Assembly: GCA_028287035.1 (NCBI GenBank)
Contig: JAQBQL010000264.1
Span: 7,891 to 71,890, forward strand
Direction: 5' to 3'
From: Labilithrix sp.
GTDB lineage: Bacteria > Myxococcota > Polyangia > Polyangiales > Polyangiaceae
Length of the DNA: 64,000 bases
Below are positions 24,907 to 35,151 of the stretch, one piece after another. The position numbers and the translations under genes were made by a program. The notes beneath the pieces are model-generated. The model ran no database searches. It was not told where the DNA came from and saw only the letters and a list, made by a program, of their open reading frames with translations. Position 1 is the stretch's first letter; every line of letters starts with the position of its first letter.

Positions 24907-25441
24907 CAACGCGCAGCGCGCGGCGTCGGCCTTCGGATCGGCCTCCTCGCTCCTCGTGGCGGTGCTGATCCCGAAGTGTCCGATGTGCGTGGCTGCCTTC
25001 TTGTCGGCGGCGGGCGTGGGGGCGTCCGTCGCCGGTGGCCTCGCGCCGTTCGCGCGGCCCGCGCTCATCGTCGTCGCCGCGCTGGCGCTGCTGCTCTTCT
25101 TCGTGCGGCGGAGACAGCCCGCGCCATCGTGCCCCTGCGCCGTGGAGGCAGCTTCAGCCCGGCACGAGCACGATGCGGCCCTTCACGGCGCGACTCTCGA
25201 GGAGCGCGTGAGCGGCGCCGGCCTCGGCAAGGCGCATGACGGTCCGCGGGACCTCTGGAAGCGCGATGTCGAGCAGCGCCCGGGTCGCCTCGCGCAGGCC
25301 CGCCCCGTCGAGATCCTCGCTCGAGTAGCCGGTGAGCACGATATCTTCGAGCAGGCTCCACGCGTCGAGCTGCACGTCTCCGCCGCTCACCGCGCCCACG
25401 ATGCAGTAGCGGCCGCCCTTGCGGAGCGCCGCCACGAGTGA
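24893..25441 (+). CDS. Small membrane protein with CPMC motif; C-terminus runs antisense into the next gene
   Basis: The frame has 182 codons from the ATG at 24893, which overlaps the end of the DUF899 gene. The first 83 residues look real: two hydrophobic segments (about 18-45 and 52-72), C29-P-M-C32 in the first, a basic stretch, then S-C80-P-C82. This resembles small MerC-like or thiol/metal membrane proteins. From about residue 87 the frame runs antisense through 288 bases of the convergent MDR gene, and the sequence becomes Arg/His/Ala-rich with no fold pattern. Either the original stop was lost or the long overlap is tolerated. The two cysteine pairs, together with the upstream DUF899 protein, suggest thiol or metal handling. 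Confidence 0.6.
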   Translation: MSRRDNAQRAASAFGSASSLLVAVLIPKCPMCVAAFLSAAGVGASVAGGLAPFARPALIVVAALALLLFFVRRRQPAPSCPCAVEAASARHEHDAALHGATLEERVSGAGLGKAHDGPRDLWKRDVEQRPGRLAQARPVEILARVAGEHDIFEQAPRVELHVSAAHRAHDAVAAALAERRHE

Positions 25442-26065
25442 CGGAAACAGCGGCCCGGCGACCACGTCGAGGACCGCGTCGACCGAGCCCCGCGCCGGCA
25501 GGGCGCCGCGCGCGAGCGGAACCACTTCGGCCCCGGCGGCGGCAGCGAGCAGGACGCCGAGCGAGCCGACGCCGCCCGACGCGCCGGTCACCAGCACGGT
25601 CTTCCCTCGCAGCGGTCCCAGGCGGGCGAGCCCCTGGTAGGCGGTGACACCCGCGAGCCCGATGGCCGCAAACGCGACGGGGTCGATGGAGGACGGCAGC
25701 GGCGCGAGCGAGGTCGCGAGGACCGTCGCGTGCTCGGCATATCCGCCATCGCGCTCGGCGCGCACCCCGCCGAACCCCTGCATCGTGGTCCACGCGCGAT
25801 CGCCGATGCGCACCGCCGCGACATCGGCCGCCACCTCGACGACCTCACCCACGACCTCGAGGCCCGGCACGTAGGGGAACGCGGGGGTGCGCCGGATCGC
25901 CCAGTTTCCAGCGCGGATCTCGAGATCCGAGTGGTTCACGGCGGAGGCCAGGGTGCGGAGTCGGACCTCACCCGCGGCGAGCGGCAAGAGCTCCACGTCC
26001 TCGAGCGCGAGCACGTCGGGAGGTCCGGTCCTGCGCATGACCACGGCACGCGAGCGGGTGAGCAT
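25154..26065 (-). CDS. MDR-superfamily quinone-oxidoreductase-like protein
   Basis: The protein has 303 residues. It has the zinc-free MDR pattern: N-terminal GroES-like domain (SAVNHSDLEIRAGNW, VPGLEVVGEVVEV, GDRAWT), then AGVTAYQGL, the cofactor loop VTGASGGVGSLGV, and the terminal block RAVKGRIVLVPG. An ATG at 26065 is used; an internal ATG at 26038 is possible. The reaction is probably NADPH-dependent reduction of quinones or enones. It is convergent with the membrane-protein frame and divergent from the zinc alcohol dehydrogenase gene (71 bases between starts). A remnant of a similar gene lies at 20095-20175. Confidence 0.88.
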   Translation of the reverse strand: MLTRSRAVVMRRTGPPDVLALEDVELLPLAAGEVRLRTLASAVNHSDLEIRAGNWAIRRTPAFPYVPGLEVVGEVVEVAADVAAVRIGDRAWTTMQGFGGVRAERDGGYAEHATVLATSLAPLPSSIDPVAFAAIGLAGVTAYQGLARLGPLRGKTVLVTGASGGVGSLGVLLAAAAGAEVVPLARGALPARGSVDAVLDVVAGPLFPSLVAALRKGGRYCIVGAVSGGDVQLDAWSLLEDIVLTGYSSEDLDGAGLREATRALLDIALPEVPRTVMRLAEAGAAHALLESRAVKGRIVLVPG

Positions 26066-26136
26066 TGCGGCGTCTATGCCAGAGCGGCGCGCGCGAGGCG
26101 AGACTCGCGGGAGCGGGCTATGGTGGCCCGACCTCC

Positions 26137-27195
26137 ATGCCTACCATCCAAGCCTGGGCCGCCCCGGCCGCCGGAAAACCCCTCGTCCCCACCACCATCG
26201 AGCGCCGCGAGCCCGGTCCGCGCGACGTCGTGCTCGAGATCCTGTTCTGCGGCGTGTGCCACTCCGACATCCACCAGGCGCGTGACGAGTGGTCGGGAGC
26301 GACGTTCCCGATGGTGCCCGGTCACGAGATCGTGGGCCGCGTCACCCGCGTCGGCACCGAGGCAAAGAAGCTCGCGGTCGGCGACCTCGCGGGCATCGGT
26401 TGCATGGTCGATTCGTGCCGCACGTGCGGCCCGTGTCGCGACGACCTCGAGCAGCACTGCGAGAAGGGCAACGCCCCCACGTACAACGGGACCGAGATGG
26501 ACCGGAAGACGCCGACGTACGGCGGCTACTCGACCGAGATCGTCGTCGACGAGGCGTTCGCGCTGCGCATCCCGAAGGGCCTCGATCCGGCGGGCGCCGC
26601 GCCGCTGCTGTGCGCCGGCATCACCACCTACTCGCCGCTCCGCCAGTTCGGCTGCAAGAAGGGCGACAAGGTCGGCGTCGTCGGCCTCGGCGGTCTCGGC
26701 CACATGGCGGTGAAGCTCGCCGTCTCGATGGGCGCGGAGGTGACGGTGCTCAGCACCTCGGCCGGCAAGGAGGCCGACGCGCGCCGGCTCGGCGCCACCG
26801 GGTTCGTCGTCACCAAGGGACCGGACCTCGCGAAGCTGAACGGCAAGCTCGACATGATCATCGACACGGTCTCGGCGCCGCACGACTACAACGCGTACCT
26901 CGGGCTGCTCCGCCCGCGCGGCGCGATGGTGCTGGTCGGCGCGCCCGCCGAGCCGTCGTCGATCCATGCGTTCTCGCTCATCGTGGGCGGACGTCGGCTC
27001 GCAGGATCGATGATCGGCGGCATCGCCGAGACCCAGGAGATGCTCGACCACTGCGCGGCGCACGGCATCGTCTCCGACATCGAGATCATCCCGATCGATC
27101 AGATCAACGAGGCCTACGAGCGCGTGCTGAAGAGCGACGTGCGGTACCGGTTCGTCATTGACATGGCGAGCCTCCGCGCCGCGACGAGCGCCTGA
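26137..27195 (+). CDS. Zinc-dependent alcohol dehydrogenase (cinnamyl-alcohol/YahK type)
   Basis: The protein has 352 residues from the ATG at 26137. Catalytic zinc ligands sit in FCGVCHSD and GHE. The structural zinc motif has four cysteines in CMVDSCRTCGPCRDDLEQHC. The cofactor loop is GLGGLGHMAVK, and LSTS after the second strand suggests NADPH. The order and length fit the CAD/YahK branch, which reduces aldehydes broadly. It is divergent from the MDR gene and followed 48 bases later by an LLM-type oxidoreductase gene. Confidence 0.92.
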   Translation: MPTIQAWAAPAAGKPLVPTTIERREPGPRDVVLEILFCGVCHSDIHQARDEWSGATFPMVPGHEIVGRVTRVGTEAKKLAVGDLAGIGCMVDSCRTCGPCRDDLEQHCEKGNAPTYNGTEMDRKTPTYGGYSTEIVVDEAFALRIPKGLDPAGAAPLLCAGITTYSPLRQFGCKKGDKVGVVGLGGLGHMAVKLAVSMGAEVTVLSTSAGKEADARRLGATGFVVTKGPDLAKLNGKLDMIIDTVSAPHDYNAYLGLLRPRGAMVLVGAPAEPSSIHAFSLIVGGRRLAGSMIGGIAETQEMLDHCAAHGIVSDIEIIPIDQINEAYERVLKSDVRYRFVIDMASLRAATSA

Positions 27196-27243
27196 GCAAG
27201 GGCGCCGCACGCGGATGGAACGTGCGATGCACGCCGGGGCACG

Positions 27244-28209
27244 ATGGCCGCGCTCCGCATCGGGTTCCACGCCTCGCACGAACAGCACACGCCCCGTGAC
27301 CTGCTCGACCTCGTGCGCGACGCCGAGCGCGCGGGCTTCGCCGAGGCGATGTGCTCGGACCACTTCTCTCCCTTCAGCGAGCAGCAGGGGCAATCGGGGT
27401 TCGCCTGGTCGTGGCTCGGCGCCGCGCTCCAGGCGACGAAGCTCTCGTTCGGGACGGTCTCGGCGCCCGGTTACCGCTACCACCCGGCGATCCTCGCCCA
27501 GGCCGCGGCCACGCTGACGCAGATGTTTCCGGGGCGGTTCTGGGTGGCGCTCGCGTCGGGTCAGCTCCTGAACGAGCACATCGTCGGACCCGCGTGGCCG
27601 ACGCTCGACGAGCGGCGGGCTCGCTTGCGCGAGTGCGCGGAGATCATCCGCGACCTGCTGCGCGGCGAGACGGTCACGCGGCATAGCCCGGTGCGGATCC
27701 AGGAGGCGAAGCTCTACACGCGCCCGGAGACGCCGCCGCTCCTCTTCGCCGCGGCGGTCAGCCCGGAGAGCGCCGCGCTCGCCGGCGGCTGGGCGGACGG
27801 CCTCGTCACCGTGAACCAGCCGCGCGACGTACTGAGGCGCGTCGTCGAGGCCTTCCGTGACAACGGCGGCGCGGGCAAGCCGATGCGGCTCCAGGCACAC
27901 GTCGCGTGGGCGAAGACGCGCGACGAGGCGATGGCTGCCGCGCACGCGAACTGGAAGACGAACGTGGTCGTCGGTCCCGTGCAGTACGACGTGCCGAGCG
28001 CGGCCCACCTCGATGCCGCGGCCGCGTACGTCCGGCCCGAGGATCTCGAGAAGGCGGTCCGCATCTCGGACGACCTCGGACAGCATCGCGCGTGGATCGC
28101 GGAGGACGCGGAGCTCGGTTTCGAGACCGTCTACCTGCACGAGGTCGGCCTCGAGCAGCGCCGGTTCATCGAGACGTTCGGCGCGCACGTGCTCCCCGCC
28201 TTCACCTGA
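27244..28209 (+). CDS. LLM-class flavin-dependent oxidoreductase (TIGR03885-like)
   Basis: The protein has 321 residues and a luciferase-like TIM-barrel pattern: RIGFHASHEQ, a DAERAGFAEAMCSDHF segment, GRFWVALASGQLLNEH, and a late GFETVYLHEVG. The SHEQ start and the NEH segment match the TIGR03885 group, which uses FMN or F420. The substrate is unknown. The gene lies between the zinc alcohol dehydrogenase and a nuclease/phosphatase-family gene on the same strand. Confidence 0.85.
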   Translation: MAALRIGFHASHEQHTPRDLLDLVRDAERAGFAEAMCSDHFSPFSEQQGQSGFAWSWLGAALQATKLSFGTVSAPGYRYHPAILAQAAATLTQMFPGRFWVALASGQLLNEHIVGPAWPTLDERRARLRECAEIIRDLLRGETVTRHSPVRIQEAKLYTRPETPPLLFAAAVSPESAALAGGWADGLVTVNQPRDVLRRVVEAFRDNGGAGKPMRLQAHVAWAKTRDEAMAAAHANWKTNVVVGPVQYDVPSAAHLDAAAAYVRPEDLEKAVRISDDLGQHRAWIAEDAELGFETVYLHEVGLEQRRFIETFGAHVLPAFT

Positions 28210-28285
28210 CCAGCGCCTAGCGTCCTGCCACGCTGCGGCGCGATCGAGGCAACATCGCACGTCGCGGGCGCGTGGCTCCGCGGTC

Positions 28286-29350
28286 ATGGGTGAGGAGCCG
28301 CGAGGTGGCACGCCCGCTGCACATCACGCCGGCGTGGCCGCACGCATCGTCACGTTCAACGCGGGTCTGGCGGTCGGGTTCCTGCCGCACGTGACGGAAC
28401 GTCTGCCGCACGTCATCGACGCGCTCGCGGCGCTCGACGTCGACCTCCTGTTCGTCCAGGAGGTGTGGCTCGAGACGCACTGGGAGCAGCTGCGCGAGGC
28501 GCTACACGCGAAGATGCCGCATGCGATGCGGCCGGTCGCGCTGCTCGCGAGCGAGCCGGGCGCGTGCTCGGAGCAGGAGCTCGCGCCCTTCGTCGCCTGC
28601 GCCGAGAAGCACTGCGGGGGGCTTCGCGACGAGGCGCTCGCGCAGTGCGTGGTCCGCCACTGCGCGGGCGCGGCGTTCGGGATGGCGTCGCCTTGCGTGA
28701 ACTGCCTCGCGAGCCATCCGGTCGGCACCCTCGAGGAGATCGTGGGTCGCTGCGTGGGCCGCGGCGAGGCCACGCCGCGCGCCGCCGGGACGACCAGCCG
28801 CGCGTCGCTGATGGCGTACGGCGGCTCGTTCGGGACCGGGCTCTTCTCGCGCACGCCGATCCCGAGCCAGCACCTGCACACGTTCGATTCCACCGTGAAT
28901 GCGCGCGGCGCGCTGCACGTGCGGGCCAACCTTCCGGACGTCGGTGACGTCGACGTGTTCGCCACGCACCTCTCGCCAGGCGGCCACGAGCACGGCGTGC
29001 AGGTCGGCGAGCTGCTCCGCTGGATCGATCCGCTGATGGGCGCGCGCCCCGCGGTGCTGCTCGGCGATCTCAACACGAGCGAAGGGTCGGAGGCGTTCCG
29101 GCAGATCGAGCGCGCGGGGTTCCATCCGCCGGCAACGCGCGACACGCGCGGGACGTTCTCGTCGTCGGGCCTCGAGACCGGCGTCGCCGGTGACGGCGGC
29201 TGGCGCATCGACCACGTGCTCTTCCGTGACGTCGTGCTGCCCACGCGGACCGAGCGGATCCTCGACGCGCCGATCGCGCTCGAGGTGGACGGCGCGAAGG
29301 TGCGCTCCACGCTGTCCGACCACTTCGGGATCCTCGCGACGATCGGCTGA
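28286..29350 (+). CDS. Endonuclease/exonuclease/phosphatase-family protein with a Cys-rich insertion
   Basis: The product has 354 residues from the ATG at 28286. The EEP fold motifs are present: IVTFNAGL, LLFVQEVW (metal-binding Glu), VFATHLSPGGH, VLLGDLNTS (catalytic Asp/Asn) and SDHFGILATI (final Asp-His). This is the set found in DNase I, sphingomyelinase and inositol phosphatases. Between the QEVW and THLS motifs, residues about 92-165 carry eight cysteines in roughly 60 residues, which I do not know from the standard fold. No signal peptide is clear, although a cysteine-rich insert would suit an exported enzyme. The substrate is unknown. Confidence 0.85.
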   Translation: MGEEPRGGTPAAHHAGVAARIVTFNAGLAVGFLPHVTERLPHVIDALAALDVDLLFVQEVWLETHWEQLREALHAKMPHAMRPVALLASEPGACSEQELAPFVACAEKHCGGLRDEALAQCVVRHCAGAAFGMASPCVNCLASHPVGTLEEIVGRCVGRGEATPRAAGTTSRASLMAYGGSFGTGLFSRTPIPSQHLHTFDSTVNARGALHVRANLPDVGDVDVFATHLSPGGHEHGVQVGELLRWIDPLMGARPAVLLGDLNTSEGSEAFRQIERAGFHPPATRDTRGTFSSSGLETGVAGDGGWRIDHVLFRDVVLPTRTERILDAPIALEVDGAKVRSTLSDHFGILATIG

Positions 29351-29393
29351 GCCCCGCCCTTTACGCCGGACGCCCGGAGTGCGACGTCGACCC

Positions 29394-30026
29394 ATGCCCC
29401 ACGAAGGCCGCGTCATCGACCCGCGCACCGCCCGTACGCTCGCGCACTACGACCTCGTGGCCGAGGCGTTCCGCGAGGGCACGCGCGATCACGACGTCAC
29501 CCAGAACTACGCGGCGCTGCTCGGCGCCATCGAGCGAGCGGCCCCGCCGCCGCTGCGCATCCTCGACCTCGGATGCGGTCCCGGACGGGACCTCGCGTGG
29601 TTCTCTCGCGAGGGCCACGAGGCGGTGGGGCTCGACGGATCGGCGCGCTTCGTCGCGATGGCGCGCGAGGACACGGGCTGCGAGGTCCTCCACCAGGATT
29701 TTCTCGCGCTCGATCTGCCGGCGGCGCGCTTCGATGGCGTGTTCGCGAACGCCTCGCTGTTCCACGTCCCTGCCGCGGAGCTCCCGCGCGTCCTGCGCCA
29801 GCTCCACGACACGCTCGTGCCGCGGGGGGTCCTGTTCACGTCGAACCCGCGCGGCGACGATGCCGAGGGCTTCCGCGGCGAGCGCTACGGCGCCTTCCAT
29901 TCCTACGAGACGTGGCGCAGCTTCGTGGGCGGCGCCGGATTCATCGAGGTCGACCACTACTACCGCCCGCCCGGCAAGCCGCGCGACCAGCAGCCGTGGC
30001 TCGCGACGGTGTGGCGCCGGCCGTAG
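29394..30026 (+). CDS. Class I SAM-dependent methyltransferase
   Basis: The product has 210 residues from the ATG at 29394. Methyltransferase motifs are motif I LDLGCGPGRD (about 57-66), an acidic residue ending motif II (VGLDGS), and post-I and motif IV-like FDGVFANASLFH. It belongs to the Methyltransf_11/25 type, which acts on small molecules. No substrate domain is recognisable. It lies 43 bases after the EEP gene and 50 bases before a barrel-protein gene. Confidence 0.88.
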   Translation: MPHEGRVIDPRTARTLAHYDLVAEAFREGTRDHDVTQNYAALLGAIERAAPPPLRILDLGCGPGRDLAWFSREGHEAVGLDGSARFVAMAREDTGCEVLHQDFLALDLPAARFDGVFANASLFHVPAAELPRVLRQLHDTLVPRGVLFTSNPRGDDAEGFRGERYGAFHSYETWRSFVGGAGFIEVDHYYRPPGKPRDQQPWLATVWRRP

Positions 30027-30076
30027 CCAGGCGGCGTGCCGCACGGACTGGAACACGCTTCGCACGACCGCTTCCC

Positions 30077-30802
30077 ATGAAGCACGTCGCCCTCCTCGGG
30101 ATCGCGCTCGCGCTCGTGCCGGCCACCGCGCTCGCCGCGAACGACGGAAGCGAGGACCGGCCGTCCGAAGGGAGCTCCAGCGTCTCGCGGAGCGTTCCCC
30201 TTCACGCCTCTGTGGCGGCACGCACCGACGTCCCGCTGTTCGTGGGCGGCGCCGCTTCGCTCGAGCACGTCCCGACGCGGCTGCGGCTGACCGGGGCGGT
30301 GGGCGTCCTCCCCTCGTCGTACGCGCGCATGGTCAATGGCGCGCTGTCGGCCTCGGCGTACGACGCGCGGCTCGGCAGGGCGCTCGACGAGACGATGACG
30401 AGCGGCCTCTCGTGGAACGTGCACCTCGGCTGGCGTCCCCTTCCCGCGCACGGGCTCCTCCTCGAGCTCGGCTACGCGTCGGCGACCCTGAAGGCCGACG
30501 GTGACGCGCGCAGCCTCGCCGGAGACGCGCTCGGGAACGTGCGCGGCCTCGACACGAGCTTCCGCTTCGCGTCACGGCTCGACATCGTCGACGCGCGGGT
30601 CGGCTGGGAGTGGGTGCTCGCCGACCACCTGCTCGTCCAGGTGTCCGGCGGGCTCTCGCGCGTCGTGGCCGCGAGCACGTCGATCGAGCAGTCGGCGGTC
30701 GCCCAGAACACCGTGGCGACGAGCGCCGGCGACATCGACAGCGCCTTCCGGCGCTACGGGTACATCCCGACCGCGAGCGCCGCGGTCGGGTACGAGTTCT
30801 GA
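30077..30802 (+). CDS. Outer-membrane beta-barrel-like protein
   Basis: The product has 241 residues from the ATG at 30077. A signal peptide ends in ALAA near residue 21. Alternating strands follow, with conserved-looking Gly and aromatic positions, and the protein terminates in AVGYEF with a C-terminal Phe, typical of small barrels. Repeats of the kind WNVHLGWRPLPAHGLLLELGYA match two-residue periodicity. No active-site residues are visible. It converges on the peroxiredoxin gene with 16 bases between the stops. Confidence 0.75.
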   Translation: MKHVALLGIALALVPATALAANDGSEDRPSEGSSSVSRSVPLHASVAARTDVPLFVGGAASLEHVPTRLRLTGAVGVLPSSYARMVNGALSASAYDARLGRALDETMTSGLSWNVHLGWRPLPAHGLLLELGYASATLKADGDARSLAGDALGNVRGLDTSFRFASRLDIVDARVGWEWVLADHLLVQVSGGLSRVVAASTSIEQSAVAQNTVATSAGDIDSAFRRYGYIPTASAAVGYEF

Positions 30803-30818
30803 CCCCGCGCGGCGCGGC

Positions 30819-31319
30819 TCAGAGCTGGGCGAGGATGGTCTCGGCGCTGCTCACGTCGAACTTCGGTCCGGTCTCGACGTTGAGCTGCTTCACGACCCCG
30901 TCGTCGACGAGCATCGCGTAGCGCTGGGAGCGAACGCCCATGCCGCGCGCCGTGAGATCGAGCTCGAGCCCGAGCTTCTTCGTGAAGTCCGCGCTGCCGT
31001 CGCCGAGGAAGCGGATCTTGCCGATCGCCTGCTCGGACTGTCCCCACGCGGCCATGACGAAGCCGTCGTTGGTCGCGACGCACCACACCTCGTCGACGCC
31101 CTTGCCCTTGATGGCGTCGAGGTTCTTGACGAACCCGGGCACGTGCTGGGCCGAGCACGTCGGGGTGAAGGCGCCCGGCACTCCGAAGATGACGATCTTC
31201 TTGCCCTTGGTCGCCTCGGCGACCGAGACGTTCTCGGGGGCGATCGGGCAGAACTCGCCGAAGGAGGTCGATTCGCCGAGCGTTGCGTCGGGGAGCTTGT
31301 CACCAATCTTGATCGTCAT
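30819..31319 (-). CDS. Peroxiredoxin, Prx5 type
   Basis: The product has 166 residues from the ATG at 31319. It has the Prx5 signature PGAFTPTC with peroxidatic Cys55 and the resolving Thr52, plus the downstream GFVKNLDAIKGKGVDEVWCVATND segment. Length and motif match AhpE/Prx5-type peroxidases that reduce peroxides with thioredoxin or glutaredoxin. Additional cysteines occur near residues 24 and 79, so an intramolecular resolving cysteine is possible. It probably acts in the cytosol, since no signal peptide is seen. Confidence 0.92.
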   Translation of the reverse strand: MTIKIGDKLPDATLGESTSFGEFCPIAPENVSVAEATKGKKIVIFGVPGAFTPTCSAQHVPGFVKNLDAIKGKGVDEVWCVATNDGFVMAAWGQSEQAIGKIRFLGDGSADFTKKLGLELDLTARGMGVRSQRYAMLVDDGVVKQLNVETGPKFDVSSAETILAQL

Positions 31320-31405
31320 GCGCGCGAGACTAGGCCGCCTCCGGTGAGCCGTAAACGGGGAGCGCATGGATGGTAGGGTGGCCGCCTCACACGGGAGGAA
31401 CGCTC

Positions 31406-31834
31406 ATGACGGTGCTGCGGTGCTTCGGGATCGGATTCGTGGCGGGCCTTCGTTCGATGACCGCTCCGGCGGCCGTCGCGCTCTCCGCTCCTTCGCGGGG
31501 CAAGGCGCGCTACCTCGTGGCGGCGATGGCCCTCGGGGAGCTCGTGGTCGACAAGCTCCCGGGGACGCCGAGCCGGAAGGCGCCGCTGCTCTTCGCGGGC
31601 CGCATCATGACCGGCGCGCTCAGCGGTGCGGTGCTCGGCGCCCGCAGCGGTGCCGCCGTGACCGGCCTCGTGGCCGGTGCCGCCGGCGCGATCGCGGGCA
31701 CCCTCGCCGGCGCCGACCTGCGCAGCCGGCTCGCGGACACGGTGGGCGCCGATCTTCCGGCGGCGCTGCTGGAAGACGTCCTCGCGATCGGAGCCGCTTC
31801 GCTCCTCGTCTCGCGCCCGCGCCCGCGCCCGTGA
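31406..31834 (+). CDS. DUF4126 family membrane protein
   Basis: The product has 142 residues from the ATG at 31406, behind a GGGAGGAA ribosome-binding site. The family pattern GIGFVAGLRSMTAPA, then ELVVDKLPGTPSR, then GRIMTGALSGAVLG is clear, with about four short hydrophobic segments and many small residues. The function of DUF4126 proteins is unknown. It precedes the membrane pyrophosphatase gene by 138 bases. Confidence 0.82.
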   Translation: MTVLRCFGIGFVAGLRSMTAPAAVALSAPSRGKARYLVAAMALGELVVDKLPGTPSRKAPLLFAGRIMTGALSGAVLGARSGAAVTGLVAGAAGAIAGTLAGADLRSRLADTVGADLPAALLEDVLAIGAASLLVSRPRPRP

Positions 31835-31972
31835 CGGCGCCGCGCCCGACCGCGGCAGCCCACGAGAGCCGTCATGGCACGACTCTGTCCGATTTGTCAA
31901 AGCGGACGATTAGGGTTGCCCCACGTCCATTTCCCTGCGATTTGACGCGGCGTTTCAACTCGGAGGCATAGC

Positions 31973-34036
<2,064 letters not shown>

Positions 34037-34059
34037 CCGCCCGGGAAGGCAAACGAAAG

Positions 34060-34097
34060 ACGGCGCATCGCTTCACGCGATGCGCCGTTCGTCGTTC
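34060..34097. terminator. Bidirectional terminator between the pyrophosphatase and the Tyr-rich lipoprotein genes
   Basis: An 11-base-pair GC-rich hairpin (34061-34071 with 34077-34087, 5-base loop) lies 24 bases after the pyrophosphatase stop and 16 bases after the convergent lipoprotein stop. T-rich sequence follows on both sides (TTCGTCGTTC on plus, TCTTTCGTTT on minus). It can serve both genes. Confidence 0.7.
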
Positions 34098-34112
34098 AGG
34101 GGTCCGCGTCGC

Positions 34113-34511
34113 TCAGCGGCGGTGTGCAGGCGGCGCGCGATGCACGGCCGGCGCGCTCCGCACGCGCGTCCCGTGATAGCCGGGCGCGGCGCGGTAGGTG
34201 CGGTAACGCGGGCCGTAGTGCGCGTGCCAGCGGCCGTAATAGGGGCGGTACGTGTTGTAGTGGTGGACGAGCCCCGGATAGTACGGCGAGCCCGGCGAGA
34301 TCCACACGACGGTCCCGCGGTCGTAATAGTAGGGCCGGCCGGCGTCGTAGTAGACGACGTAGCCGTCGTAGTAAGCAGGCTCGTAGCCGTCTTCGGCGAC
34401 GACCTCGCCCGAGGTGACCGTGACCGGCCGCGCTTCGGCGTAGCAGCCACCGAGGGCGGACACGGCGACCAGGGACATGGCGGCGAGAGCGATGCGTCTA
34501 CACGTGCTCAT
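34113..34511 (-). CDS. Tyrosine-rich small lipoprotein
   Basis: The product has 132 residues from the ATG at 34511. The signal peptide ends in LGGC. The mature protein is extraordinarily rich in Tyr, His, Arg and Pro, with clusters such as YEPAYYDGYVVYYD and RPYYGRWHAHYGPRYR, so it is probably not a normal globular enzyme. Similar Tyr/His-rich lipoproteins occur in many proteobacteria without known function. Tyrosine clusters could be a target for oxidative cross-linking. It converges on the pyrophosphatase gene. Confidence 0.75.
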   Translation of the reverse strand: MSTCRRIALAAMSLVAVSALGGCYAEARPVTVTSGEVVAEDGYEPAYYDGYVVYYDAGRPYYYDRGTVVWISPGSPYYPGLVHHYNTYRPYYGRWHAHYGPRYRTYRAAPGYHGTRVRSAPAVHRAPPAHRR

Positions 34512-34671
34512 GGTGCATCCACAAGCATGCGGCGTGCCGCCTGGGAAACGCGGTACATCGCATGCTCGAGCGCCGCTCACGCCCGCGACGTGAGGCGGTT
34601 ACGACGTGGCCGCGGGTTCACACGCCACAGCGCGAGCGCAGCTTCCGCCGGCCGGGTTATCCTCGCCGGCC

Positions 34672-35121
34672 ATGGCCGCCGAGGATCTGCCGCGCCTCCT
34701 GAAGGAGGCCGCGGGCCTGCTGAAGAACGACGTGAAGGGCGCGATCGCGAAGCTCGACGCGGCCCTCGCGCTCGCGCTCGGTTCGGGCAGCGAGGACGAC
34801 GCGGCGGTCGTCACGGAGGAGCTCGCGCGGGCCTGGATGCGCCGGCGATCACCGGCGCGCGCGCTCCGCTTCGCGCAGCGTGCGACCGAGCTCGCTCCGG
34901 AGCAGCGCGCCTCGTGGACGACGCTCGCGAAGACCTGCGAGCTCGTCGCCACGCGCATCACCCGGGCCGACCAGCAGCGCCGCGCCCGCGCCCTCTATCG
35001 CGCGGCGGCGAGCGCGTTCAGGAAGGCGGCGTCGATGACGAAGGACCCCGAGGACAAGCGGTGGCTGCAGGAGCTCGCCGGCGACGCGGCCCGCCAGGCG
35101 AAGCCGCCCATCTCCGCCTGA
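34672..35121 (+). CDS. Small helical repeat protein (TPR-like), function unknown
   Basis: The product has 149 residues from the ATG at 34672. It is made of Ala/Leu/Arg helices, with a tetratricopeptide-like pairing around RARALRFAQRATELAPEQ and LYRAAASAFRKAASM. No signal peptide and no catalytic motif are seen. It is probably cytosolic and acts through protein contacts. It converges on the TetR gene with 30 bases between the stops. Confidence 0.65.
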   Translation: MAAEDLPRLLKEAAGLLKNDVKGAIAKLDAALALALGSGSEDDAAVVTEELARAWMRRRSPARALRFAQRATELAPEQRASWTTLAKTCELVATRITRADQQRRARALYRAAASAFRKAASMTKDPEDKRWLQELAGDAARQAKPPISA

Positions 35122-35151
35122 TCGGTCGAACCCGCGCGTCGCGGGCGCGCG

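Noticed and set aside
26074..28311. 745-codon minus-strand frame
   Set aside because: Antisense to the zinc alcohol dehydrogenase and LLM genes, both of which have clear motifs. It is a shadow of their codon bias.
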